This document shows positions 8,090-15,804 of a stretch of 64,000 nt of DNA, piece after piece. Positions within the stretch are counted from its first letter, which is position 1. Every line of letters starts with the position of its first letter. The DNA comes from Flavobacterium frigoritolerans (GTDB taxonomy: Bacteria; Bacteroidota; Bacteroidia; Flavobacteriales; Flavobacteriaceae). Location of the stretch: positions 42,547 through 106,546 of the forward strand of contig NZ_JAOZEV010000017.1 in assembly GCF_025847275.1 (NCBI RefSeq), written 5' to 3'. The position numbers were made by a program, and so were the translations under genes. The notes beneath the pieces were generated by a model. That model searched no databases, was not told the origin of the DNA, and saw only the letters and a program-made list of their open reading frames with translations.

Positions 8090-8500
8090 TTAATCAAAGT
8101 TGAAAAAGAAATAAACTACAGCTGCCCATTCTTTGCTCACACCTCTTGCATAGCCAATTGTGCTATGGTTGCTGTTTTCGACAGTTCCGTCATTTTTAAT
8201 ATAGCCAATAGTTGAATGATTGCTATTCTCCACCGTTCCGTTGCTTTTTACGTAGCCTACAGTAGAATGGTTACTGTTTTCGATAGTTCCATTACTTTTT
8301 ATATATCCGATTGTGCTGTGATTGCGGTTTTCAATAGTGCCATTATTTTTGATATAACCTACTGTAGAATGATTTCTGTTCTCAATAGTACCATCTGTTT
8401 TAATATAGCCAACTGTGCTGTGGTTTCCTGATTCTATGGTTTGGGCTTGTGCAATTGAAATACTTCCTAGTACTAAAATAATAAACAGTAATTTTTTCAT
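8090..8500 (-). CDS. Small exported 17-residue-repeat protein (beta-flower-like)
   Basis: 136 residues: a signal peptide ending AQAQ (residues 1-20), six near-identical 17-residue repeats of the form T-[IV]-E-N-x-N-H-S-T-[IV]-G-Y-[IV]-K-x-[DN]-G (21-122), and a hydrophobic tail AAVVYFFFNFD. The regular Gly/Asn turns and alternating hydrophobics predict a repetitive all-beta fold. Short Bacteroidota proteins of this kind have been named 5-fold beta-flower proteins; that link is from memory. Exported, probably periplasmic or outer-membrane associated because of the aromatic C-terminus. Stands alone; function unknown. Confidence 0.75.
   Translation of the reverse strand: MKKLLFIILVLGSISIAQAQTIESGNHSTVGYIKTDGTIENRNHSTVGYIKNNGTIENRNHSTIGYIKSNGTIENSNHSTVGYVKSNGTVENSNHSTIGYIKNDGTVENSNHSTIGYARGVSKEWAAVVYFFFNFD
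8135..8440 (-). repeat. Six tandem 51-bp coding repeats
   Basis: The DNA basis of the 17-residue repeats. Copies differ mainly at synonymous and conservative positions, so the protein pattern is conserved more strongly than the DNA. This argues for selection on the fold rather than a very recent slippage expansion. Confidence 0.8.
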
Positions 8501-8717
8501 TTTGTATGTTTTAAGGTTTTAATGATGAGGTTTTTTATTGTAAGCTTGTACAATTTTTATACCTTTTTAAAAGCCATGCTTTATGTTCGATAAACTCAAA
8601 TGACTATTAAAAGAATGTAGTAATATCAACTAACATAAATATATACATTTTGATGTGTAAAGTATTTATTGGTACTTTATTTATTATTTGGTTATTGTAA
8701 CTTTCTGATATAAAAAA
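8501..8717. other. Upstream region of the repeat protein
   Basis: AT-rich sequence with no frame or hairpin of note. It must hold the promoter of the repeat-protein gene, but no convincing TAnnTTTG box stands out. Confidence 0.3.
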
Positions 8718-8718
8718 T

Positions 8719-8746
8719 AAAGTCCCCAGTAAACACTGAGGACTTT
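8719..8746 (-). terminator. Terminator after the HMA gene
   Basis: AAAGTCCCCAGT pairs with ACTGAGGACTTT across a 4-base loop with one C-A mismatch. Read on the minus strand it is followed by TTATTTTTTA. It closes the short transcript of the HMA gene at 8802-9038. Confidence 0.75.
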
Positions 8747-8801
8747 ATATATAAATGGGGGAGTTATTCAATACAATCTAGTACTATATTTTTAAGAATA
8801 T

Positions 8802-9038
8802 CTATTCTACTTTTAGGGCATATGGCTCTATTTTAAAACCTGCTTTCAGTACCGTTTCTATAATTTCCTGTTCAGTAATTCCCTCTGATTTTACAGTAAG
8901 TACTTTGTCTCTGCCAGTAGTATCGACGTCCCAATGGCAAATACCCTCAGCATCATCAAGAAAAGGAGTTACTTTTGTTACACATGAACTGCAATTAATG
9001 TTTGTCTTGAAATGTAGGTTTTGATTATTGTTTTCCAT
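8802..9038 (-). CDS. Small heavy-metal-associated (HMA) domain protein
   Basis: 78 residues, a single ferredoxin-like HMA domain of the CopZ/Atx1 type. The metal loop is INCSSC (Cys-x-x-Cys near residue 16), and LTVKSEGITEQEIIETVLKAGF covers beta 3 and helix 2. The usual Met-x-Cys becomes Asn-Cys. Such proteins carry Cu(+) or another soft metal to a P-type ATPase or a sensor. It is clearly paralogous to the protein at 22767-22985, with the same K[VI]LTV-SEGIT core. It has its own promoter of the shared metal-island type (9075-9139) and its own terminator. Confidence 0.85.
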   Translation of the reverse strand: MENNNQNLHFKTNINCSSCVTKVTPFLDDAEGICHWDVDTTGRDKVLTVKSEGITEQEIIETVLKAGFKIEPYALKVE

Positions 9039-9074
9039 TTTATTATAAAAAATTATTTGTTAATTGATTAGGGC

Positions 9075-9139
9075 AAAGTTGGGCAATCAGCACTATATTT
9101 TATTGCGCTATTCTCTGTTTTATTTGTAATATTTACTGT
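9075..9139 (-). promoter_or_regulatory. Metal-island promoter A (upstream of the HMA gene)
   Basis: On the minus strand CAGTAAATATTACAAATAAA starts at 9139, and a CAACTTTG -7-like box ends at 9075, 65 bases from end to end. There is no TTG about 19-20 bases before the box, so the promoter should need an activator. The box ends 37 bases before the HMA start codon. Same geometry as the promoters at 14797-14862, 18247-18312, 19077-19142 and 22668-22733. Confidence 0.75.
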
Positions 9140-9189
9140 AATGTTTTTATTTGCACTAAGTGAGGCTTTAGCCAATTATAATGGCTGAA

Positions 9190-10536
9190 TTATTTTAAAA
9201 GTCCAAGAGCATGTTGCAGTTCAACGTGGAGTACTCGCAGGTTATAAACGGCATTCAGGTAATTTATTTTTGACTGTGTTAATGCTAATTCTGCATCTGT
9301 TAGTTCAAGTCTTGAACCTAGCCCATTTTTGAAACGATCTTCCATCATCTGGTAATTTAACTCTGCTGATTTTACCGTTGTTTGATGTATATCTAATTGC
9401 GTTATAGCTTCTTTCCATTTGCTTATAATAATTGCTAGCTCTGTTTTAATTCCATCTTTCAAATCGATTAAGCGAATTTTTTCTTGCTGGACCCTTATAT
9501 TTTCTTGATTAATTAGAGAGTTGTTACGATTGCCATTAAAAATAGGTACACTAAGCTGCAAACCTAAGAAAGAGGTTCTTGGCCATGTATAATTGTCTAA
9601 ATTCATATTATCTGCCTGCGCCTGTAACTGATATTGCCCTATTAATGACAGCTGAGGTAATAGCTCAGCTTTGGCTGCTTGTAGTTTTTTTTGCTGAAAA
9701 TTAATCGTTAGTTCCTGAATATTTACATCATTTCGGTTTGTTTCGGCAATTTTTAATGCTTCATCAACGTTGTAAAACTCACTTTGATTTGTTTTATGAT
9801 CAAAGTCAAGGTTGTCACTTAGTTTTATTTCATCAGGATCTTCCATTCCAATGAGTCTTTTGAGCTCAATACTAGATACGTCTATATTGTTATTTAAATA
9901 AGAAGCTGAAGATTTTAGATTTTCTACAGCAATAAAACTTCTTAAAGTATCAGCCTTTAGACCTCTACCTTGTGCAAATAATGATCTGGAGTCATTTAGC
10001 GCTTTGATATTTCGCTGTAGGCTTTGTTTCAGTAAATTAAGCTGTTGATTCATCATCAGTATATCAAAATATTTAGTAGAAACCTGAAGTGCCACTTGAC
10101 TTTTTAGTTTAGCAGTCTTTTCATTTTCAATTTTTTCATTGATTACTGCTGCTTTTGTAAGGCGATGAATACCGGGTGCATAAATGGGTTGGTTTAATGA
10201 AAGGAATCCGTTATAGGTATTTCTTCCGCCAACAGCTACGTCCTGTACTGCTTTATTCGTACCAGCAAATGAACCGGGTAGGAAAATTTGTTGTTTGTCA
10301 AAGTAGTGAGAATAGGCTGCATTTGCCGAAATGTTAGGTAGTAATCCCCCTTTTGTTTCGCGGGTTTTTTCTCGTGAATGCATTTCTTCTAGGGTTTGTA
10401 CCTGTAGGGTTTTATTACCCTGCTTTGCCATTTCTAATGCATCGGTAAGGGACAGTTCCCTTTTTTGAGCCTGTAATTGGTTACTGCTGCCTATTAGCAA
10501 CAGTAACATAATTATATATAAAATGTTCTTTTTCAT
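9190..10536 (-). CDS. TolC family outer-membrane efflux protein
   Basis: 448 residues with a cleavable signal peptide (ends near LQAQ, residue 23) and the duplicated coiled-coil/beta layout of TolC-type channels: ALEMAKQGNKTLQVQ near the start, and the second repeat with KAELLPQLSLIGQY, AELALTQSKINYLNAVYNL and a final LQHALG. It forms the outer-membrane exit duct of the pump encoded upstream. It lies 24 bases after the RND gene and is the last gene of the MFP-RND-TolC operon. Confidence 0.92.
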   Translation of the reverse strand: MKKNILYIIMLLLLIGSSNQLQAQKRELSLTDALEMAKQGNKTLQVQTLEEMHSREKTRETKGGLLPNISANAAYSHYFDKQQIFLPGSFAGTNKAVQDVAVGGRNTYNGFLSLNQPIYAPGIHRLTKAAVINEKIENEKTAKLKSQVALQVSTKYFDILMMNQQLNLLKQSLQRNIKALNDSRSLFAQGRGLKADTLRSFIAVENLKSSASYLNNNIDVSSIELKRLIGMEDPDEIKLSDNLDFDHKTNQSEFYNVDEALKIAETNRNDVNIQELTINFQQKKLQAAKAELLPQLSLIGQYQLQAQADNMNLDNYTWPRTSFLGLQLSVPIFNGNRNNSLINQENIRVQQEKIRLIDLKDGIKTELAIIISKWKEAITQLDIHQTTVKSAELNYQMMEDRFKNGLGSRLELTDAELALTQSKINYLNAVYNLRVLHVELQHALGLLK

Positions 10537-10560
10537 CTGTTTCTTTTTTGGAATTTAGAA

Positions 10561-13500
10561 TCATAATTTTGTAGTTGACCCACTATCGTCACTATCTTCT
10601 TCTACAATAATTTTTTCAGGTTTTGTACTTGAGAGATAAGAATACACAGCTGGTATAATAAACAGTGTAAGTATTCCTGAAAAGACCAATCCTCCCGCAA
10701 TCACAATGCCTAATGACTGGCGACTGTTTACTGTAAGTGCAATTGGTAATGCTCCAAATATCATTGCCAATGATGTCATTAAAATAGGGCGGAAGCGTTG
10801 CTCTGCAGCTTGTATAGCCGCATCGTATTTTGACAGTCCAGATTCTTTTAAATGATTGGCAAATTCTACAATAAGTATCCCGTTTTTAGTAATCAATCCT
10901 ACCAATGTGATAATACCAATCTGACTGAATACATTTAAACTCTGACCAAACCAGTATAAGCTAAGTAAGGCTCCAGTAATTGCCATTGGCACGGTAAGCA
11001 TAATGGTTAGTGGATCACGAAGGCTTCCAAACTGAGCTGCAAGAATCATGTAAATAAGTACCAATGCAAGGATAAGGGTGAAACCGATATTACCTTGGCT
11101 TTCTTGATAATCGCGAGACTGACCTGCCAAAGAAGTTTTGAAGCTCTCATTTAAAACCTCATTTTTTATTTTTTTAATTTCCTCTATTCCTTCAGCAAGG
11201 CTAACTCCTGGGGCTGTTGCTGCAGATACAGTAGCCGATATGTATTGATCGTAACGATAAATTGCTGCAGGGCTTACAGCTTCCTCAGTTGTTACCAAAT
11301 TACTTAAAGGAATCATTTGTCCTGTTGAGGAGCGAACATGAATGGCATTTAGGTCACTCATATCATTTCTATTGGTTTTGTTTAACTGACCAATTACTTC
11401 ATATTGGCGGTCATTACGTAAAAAATATCCATAGCGCTGTCCTGAAAATGAAAGCTGTAATGTACGGGCAACTTCTTGTATCGATACACCCATTAAGGCA
11501 GCTTTCTGGCGGTCGATGTTTATTTTTACTTCAGGTTTATTAATTTTAAGATCGGTATCAACAAACATAAGCTTCTTACTTTGGCGTGCAGCTGCCAGAA
11601 ATTTTGGGAGTACGGCTGTTAGACTGTCTAGGCTTTGTGCCTGCAACACATATTGTACTGGCATTCCACCACCATAACGGGTACCAATAGTTGGAGGTAG
11701 ATACGGAAACAATAAAAATCCCCTAAATTTTCCGGAAGCGGCTCCATATTGGTTATACAAATCTTGTATAGTTGTTTTTCTTTCTTTTGGGTCTTTGAGA
11801 TAAATACTTTGTACAGCTATATTAACAGCAGCAGGTGCGGGGATAAATGAAATGGCTACCATCGAATAGGTCTGATACAATCCTTCGGTAGAGTCGTTCA
11901 CATATTTACCAACTTCAGTCATGTGTTTTTTCATGTAATCAAAAGAAACTCCTTCGGGTGCAACGGCAATGAGGTTCATATTAGAACGATCTTCTACGGG
12001 AGCAAGCTCTGATGGAATTTCTTTTCCAACAAAATAAATAAGAGAGGCTGTACCTGCTAAAAATACCCAAGCTAGCCATCTGAATTTCATAAATGTAATA
12101 AGCAAACGGGCATATCCATTGTTCATACGGACGAAAAAAGGTTCGGTTACTTCGTAGAACCATCCTGGTTTTTCTTTCTTCTTTAAAAAATAAGCACCCA
12201 ACATTGGCGTAAGCGTTAGTGCGACAAAAGCGGATACAAGTACAGAGCCCGATACCACAACAGCAAACTCCTTAAAGAGTTGTCCACTGATGCCACCCAT
12301 AAAAACAATCGGAAGGAATACAGCTGCCAGTGTAATGGTTGTTGAAATAACCGCAAAATAAATCTCTTTTGAGCCTTTGAATGCCGCTTGTATGGGCGTC
12401 ATTCCTTCTTCTATTTTTTTATAAATGTTTTCAAGTACAACTATGGCATCATCTACTACCAGCCCTATGGCGAGTACTAATCCCAAAAGGGTTAATACAT
12501 TGATAGAAAATCCTGCGATATACATGATGAAAAATGCTGAAAGTATAGATACTGGAATAGCCAACACTGGAATAATTGTGGATCTCCAGTCTCTCAAGAA
12601 TAAAAAGATAATCAGTACTACCAGACCGAAGGCAATAAATAAAGTTTCTTCGACCTCTTTAATAGATTCCCGTACCGGGCGCGTATAGTCAAAGCCTACT
12701 ATTAGTCGGTAATCAGTTGGAACTTCCTTACGTAATATTTCAAGTCGTTTATAGAATTCATCTACTACAGCAATAGCATTGGCACCTCGCTGGATCTGGA
12801 TTGCTACCCCAACTCCAATACGATTTAGGTTTCCTGTTTCGTTGATAATAGCGGTTCGTTCGTTTACTTCTCCTAATTCGGCAGAACCTATATCTTTCAA
12901 GCGGATTAAGGTATTTCCGACTTGCTTGATGGGCATTTCTTCAAAATCTTTTATCGTGGTAAGACGACCTAATGTACGGATACTTAGTTCACTGTTATTG
13001 CCCTCTATTCGCCCAGAAGGGAGATCGATATTTTCTCTTAGTAATGCCTTACGAATGTCTTCGGCAGTGAGCTGATAGGCAGCAAGCTTTACTGGCTCAA
13101 ATCGAAGGCGCATAGCGTACTTATGTTCGCCTACAACGGCTACTTGGCTAATACCGGGAATAGATTGCATCCTGTCTTTGATAATGGTAGATGCCAGATG
13201 ACTGACCTCTTTTATATCTTTGGTATCGCTTTCTACTTCAAGGAAAGCCACAAGGTTATCTGGTGAGGAAGATTTTTCGACAATTGGAGGATCAACATCA
13301 GATGGTAGTTGATTTCGAGATTTGGCAACCTTATCCCGAACATCATTTAACGCATCTTCGATGTCTATATCTCGGTTAAATTCTATAGAAATCACACTCA
13401 CTTGTTCTCTAGATTCAGAAGAAATGGTTCGAATTCCGTTTGCTTCCGCAATTGACTCTTCCATTGGTTTAGTCAGCTTAGATGCAATTACATCTGGGCT

Positions 13501-13662
13501 TGCACCAGGATAGAAAGTAACCACTGATATTACAGGAGGTTCTGTTAATGGAAACTCACGGATGCCTAATTCTTTCCATCCAATGATGCCTAAAATGACA
13601 ATAAGGACGGAAAATACTCCAGCCAAAACTGGTTTTTTTATACTTAAAGATGATATACTCAT
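10561..13662 (-). CDS. RND family efflux permease (AcrB/HAE1-like)
   Basis: 1033 residues, standard for an inner-membrane RND proton antiporter. It starts with the first transmembrane helix (LAGVFSVLIVILGIIGW). Two large periplasmic loops are seen (ASPDVIASKLTKPMEESIAE opens the first), and transmembrane blocks carry GLVLAIGLVVDDAIVVLEN, whose adjacent Asp pair is the proton relay. The second half repeats this with GLITKNGILIVEFAN. Sequence type is HAE1 (organic or drug substrates) rather than the CusA metal type, yet its promoter is shared with the metal genes, so the substrate is open. Gap to the MFP gene is 22 bases. Confidence 0.93.
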   Translation of the reverse strand: MSISSLSIKKPVLAGVFSVLIVILGIIGWKELGIREFPLTEPPVISVVTFYPGASPDVIASKLTKPMEESIAEANGIRTISSESREQVSVISIEFNRDIDIEDALNDVRDKVAKSRNQLPSDVDPPIVEKSSSPDNLVAFLEVESDTKDIKEVSHLASTIIKDRMQSIPGISQVAVVGEHKYAMRLRFEPVKLAAYQLTAEDIRKALLRENIDLPSGRIEGNNSELSIRTLGRLTTIKDFEEMPIKQVGNTLIRLKDIGSAELGEVNERTAIINETGNLNRIGVGVAIQIQRGANAIAVVDEFYKRLEILRKEVPTDYRLIVGFDYTRPVRESIKEVEETLFIAFGLVVLIIFLFLRDWRSTIIPVLAIPVSILSAFFIMYIAGFSINVLTLLGLVLAIGLVVDDAIVVLENIYKKIEEGMTPIQAAFKGSKEIYFAVISTTITLAAVFLPIVFMGGISGQLFKEFAVVVSGSVLVSAFVALTLTPMLGAYFLKKKEKPGWFYEVTEPFFVRMNNGYARLLITFMKFRWLAWVFLAGTASLIYFVGKEIPSELAPVEDRSNMNLIAVAPEGVSFDYMKKHMTEVGKYVNDSTEGLYQTYSMVAISFIPAPAAVNIAVQSIYLKDPKERKTTIQDLYNQYGAASGKFRGFLLFPYLPPTIGTRYGGGMPVQYVLQAQSLDSLTAVLPKFLAAARQSKKLMFVDTDLKINKPEVKINIDRQKAALMGVSIQEVARTLQLSFSGQRYGYFLRNDRQYEVIGQLNKTNRNDMSDLNAIHVRSSTGQMIPLSNLVTTEEAVSPAAIYRYDQYISATVSAATAPGVSLAEGIEEIKKIKNEVLNESFKTSLAGQSRDYQESQGNIGFTLILALVLIYMILAAQFGSLRDPLTIMLTVPMAITGALLSLYWFGQSLNVFSQIGIITLVGLITKNGILIVEFANHLKESGLSKYDAAIQAAEQRFRPILMTSLAMIFGALPIALTVNSRQSLGIVIAGGLVFSGILTLFIIPAVYSYLSSTKPEKIIVEEDSDDSGSTTKL

Positions 13663-13684
13663 AAACTTTACAAATTAAAATAGA

Positions 13685-14752
13685 TTATTTAGACGTAACG
13701 GCTTTTACAGCAGTACCGTCGCCAAGGCGTAACGTATTCGAAATAATAATACTGTCGCCAGTTTTTATTCCTGATGTGATGATTGCGTCTGTTTCTGTTC
13801 TGTTGGTTATTGTTATTGCAATAGGTTTAGCCAAGCCATTTTTTATTACAAAAACTGTATAGCCTTTTTCACTAGGTATTAGTGCTTCAGTAGGTATCAT
13901 TACGCTACTTGAACCCTTAGTAGTAATGGGAAAATAAACTTTGGCAGACAAACCAGCCCGGAATTGTCCGTTAGTATTATTAGATATGGCTTGTACCTGT
14001 AAACTTCTGCTTGTATCAAGTCCTGGCTCAGTTGCCGAAATGGTTGCCGAATACTGTTGGTCAGATAGTTCAGTGTTAAATTTTATCTGACTACCTATTC
14101 GTATTAATGATAGATATCTTTCAGGGACCGAGAAGTTTATTTTAACCCTATTTTGATCTTGAAGCGTTACAAGCTCCATGCTTGGTGATACATATGCACC
14201 TTCGTACACTTTAGAAATACCAATTTTGCCAGAAAAAGGCGCTTTAATTACTGTCTTAGCTAATTCTACATGAAGCAACTCTTCTTGTGCTTCTAGAGAA
14301 TGTAAGCGCATTAAGCCTTCGTCATATTCTTGTTGTCTTACAGTTTCGGTTTTTAATAGATTACCCAATCTGTCTTTATCTAATCGAGCCAATTTTAATT
14401 CGGCACCAATCTGTTTTAGTCGGGATCTAATATCTGCATTGTTTAAAGTGTAAAGTACAGCTCCTTGATTAACATAACTACCATCTTTAAAAGCAACCTT
14501 GGTAATTTTTTGAGGTAACTCACTCATAATAGAAACTTCACGATAGGGGAGCATTGTTCCCACTACAGCTTCTTCCTGATTGAGTTCCTGTTCATTTGCG
14601 ATGACTACATCTACAGGTAATTTAGGAACTGCATTGGTTGATGAAGTTGCTTTGGAGGACTTTTGTTCTTTGTTTTGACAAGCAATTAATAAGATGCTCA
14701 ACAAAGGAATTAAAATTCCAGACCTTCTGGTAATGTATTTATTATATGACAT
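13685..14752 (-). CDS. RND efflux periplasmic adaptor (membrane-fusion) lipoprotein
   Basis: 355 residues from the ATG at 14752. The N-terminus MSYNKYITRRSG is followed by a hydrophobic stretch ending in a lipobox-like LLIAC, so it is a lipoprotein anchored through Cys near residue 25. It has the hairpin/lipoyl layout of adaptors: KVAFKDGSYVNQGAVLYTL, then a coiled coil, then VIKAPFSGKIGISKVYEGAYVS. It joins the RND pump to the TolC duct. An in-frame ATG at 14782 lies only 15 bases past the -7-like box at 14797-14804, so 14752 is the better start. First gene of the three-gene operon. Confidence 0.9.
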   Translation of the reverse strand: MSYNKYITRRSGILIPLLSILLIACQNKEQKSSKATSSTNAVPKLPVDVVIANEQELNQEEAVVGTMLPYREVSIMSELPQKITKVAFKDGSYVNQGAVLYTLNNADIRSRLKQIGAELKLARLDKDRLGNLLKTETVRQQEYDEGLMRLHSLEAQEELLHVELAKTVIKAPFSGKIGISKVYEGAYVSPSMELVTLQDQNRVKINFSVPERYLSLIRIGSQIKFNTELSDQQYSATISATEPGLDTSRSLQVQAISNNTNGQFRAGLSAKVYFPITTKGSSSVMIPTEALIPSEKGYTVFVIKNGLAKPIAITITNRTETDAIITSGIKTGDSIIISNTLRLGDGTAVKAVTSK

Positions 14753-14796
14753 GGTTTTATATTTTAATGATTCATTAAACAATTAAATTTCATTGC

Positions 14797-14862
14797 CAAA
14801 ATTACATACAAATGCCAGCGTGCTTCCTGCACAATTACCGCTAAGAGTTATGAAATTTACTT
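14797..14862 (-). promoter_or_regulatory. Metal-island promoter E (upstream of the efflux operon)
   Basis: On the minus strand AAGTAAATTTCATAACTC begins at 14862 and TAATTTTG ends at 14797, exactly 66 bases end to end as in the other four copies. It is the most divergent copy: it keeps AGTAAATnTYAYAA but loses the AATCAAAC half. No -33 TTG is present. This links the RND pump to the metal genes. Confidence 0.6.
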
Positions 14863-14958
14863 TTGTTTAGGAATAAATTTGAGGTAGTGAATTTGTTTAA
14901 ATTTGCTGTTAATTGGTGGTTTTAAATACAGCATTGCAGTATTAAATTCATGAAAAAG

Positions 14959-14994
14959 GAAACCCCTGTTCCTAATTAAATGAACAGGGGTTTC
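14959..14994 (-). terminator. Terminator of the copA-araC transcript
   Basis: GAAACCCCTGTTC (14959-14971) and GAACAGGGGTTTC (14982-14994) make a perfect 13-bp stem. On the minus strand it is followed by CCTTTTTC. It lies about 60 bases beyond the stop of the AraC-type regulator at 15057. Confidence 0.85.
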
Positions 14995-15056
14995 ATAAGC
15001 TAATTTTACTCAAAATGGTATTGAACACTTTAGTTAATAAAGTTGCATCAAGAGTT

Positions 15057-15662
15057 TTATGAACTATTATTTTTACGAAATTGATTTTGTACAATATTCA
15101 TCTTATCGCGTCTTATTTGTTTATAATAAGAAGAAGTAAAACCAGTATATTTTTTTAATTGATTCGATAAATGTGCTGGGTTGTTATACCCTAAAGAACT
15201 AGTAATTTCTGTCATCGATTGATCGGTATAAACTAAAAGCTCTTTTACTTTTTCTATCTTTTTTGAAATGATAAATTTTTCTAAGGTGTATCCTTCAGAA
15301 GTTGAAAAGAGAAAACTCAATGAATCGTAGTCTTTGTGTAATTCGTTGCTAATAAGCGTTGAAAACTTAACTGGCTCCGCTGTATCTAATTGTTCTTGAA
15401 TCCCTTTTTCGACAATGTTTTTAATTAGATTGATGATTTTTTGATTCTTGCTATATAATAGTTCGAATCCGTTTTTTTTCAACATTGCTCTGATAACTTG
15501 TTCTTCAATTTTTTTACCAGTTTCTTTTAGAATTACTTCACCTAGGCTAATTTCGGAAACTTCAAGACCAAGTTTTGCAAATTCTTCTGACAGAACATAA
15601 ATGCACCTGTTGCATACCATTCCTTTGATTAGTAGTTTTAAGGTTTTTTCCATCGCATCCAA
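15057..15662 (-). CDS. AraC-type regulator with N-terminal metal-site motif (paralogue 1)
   Basis: 201 residues. The first ~70 residues look like an HMA-type ferredoxin fold with a Cys-x-x-Cys loop in GMVCNRCIYVL. Residues ~100-195 are an AraC-type HTH: YTLEKFIISKKIEKVKELLVY (helix 1 area), SMTEITSSLGYNNPAHLSNQLKKYTGFTSS (recognition helix and second HTH). Fusing a soft-metal site to an AraC DNA-binding domain suggests a one-component metal sensor. It follows copA by 142 bases in the same direction, is paralogous to 18311-18874, and is a candidate activator of the shared metal-island promoters. Sensing is inferred, not shown. Confidence 0.8.
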   Translation of the reverse strand: MDAMEKTLKLLIKGMVCNRCIYVLSEEFAKLGLEVSEISLGEVILKETGKKIEEQVIRAMLKKNGFELLYSKNQKIINLIKNIVEKGIQEQLDTAEPVKFSTLISNELHKDYDSLSFLFSTSEGYTLEKFIISKKIEKVKELLVYTDQSMTEITSSLGYNNPAHLSNQLKKYTGFTSSYYKQIRRDKMNIVQNQFRKNNSS

Positions 15663-15804
15663 CTGTTTAGTTCTAAAGTCGTATTGCTTGCTTTTAATTG
15701 AAAATGAGTATGCTGTATATTGAGGTTATTGGTTGTTAGATTTTTCATTTTGTTAGATTTTTGATGATACAAATAAGAGTTTTAAACAGCTTTGGATTGT
15801 TGTG

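Noticed and set aside
8135..8440. Regular tandem repeat that could be read as a CRISPR-like array
   Set aside because: The 51-bp units are contiguous without spacers, stay in frame and encode a consistent 17-residue motif behind a signal peptide.
11262..13513. Several plus-strand frames over the RND gene
   Set aside because: Complement shadows of a 1033-residue gene with clear family motifs.
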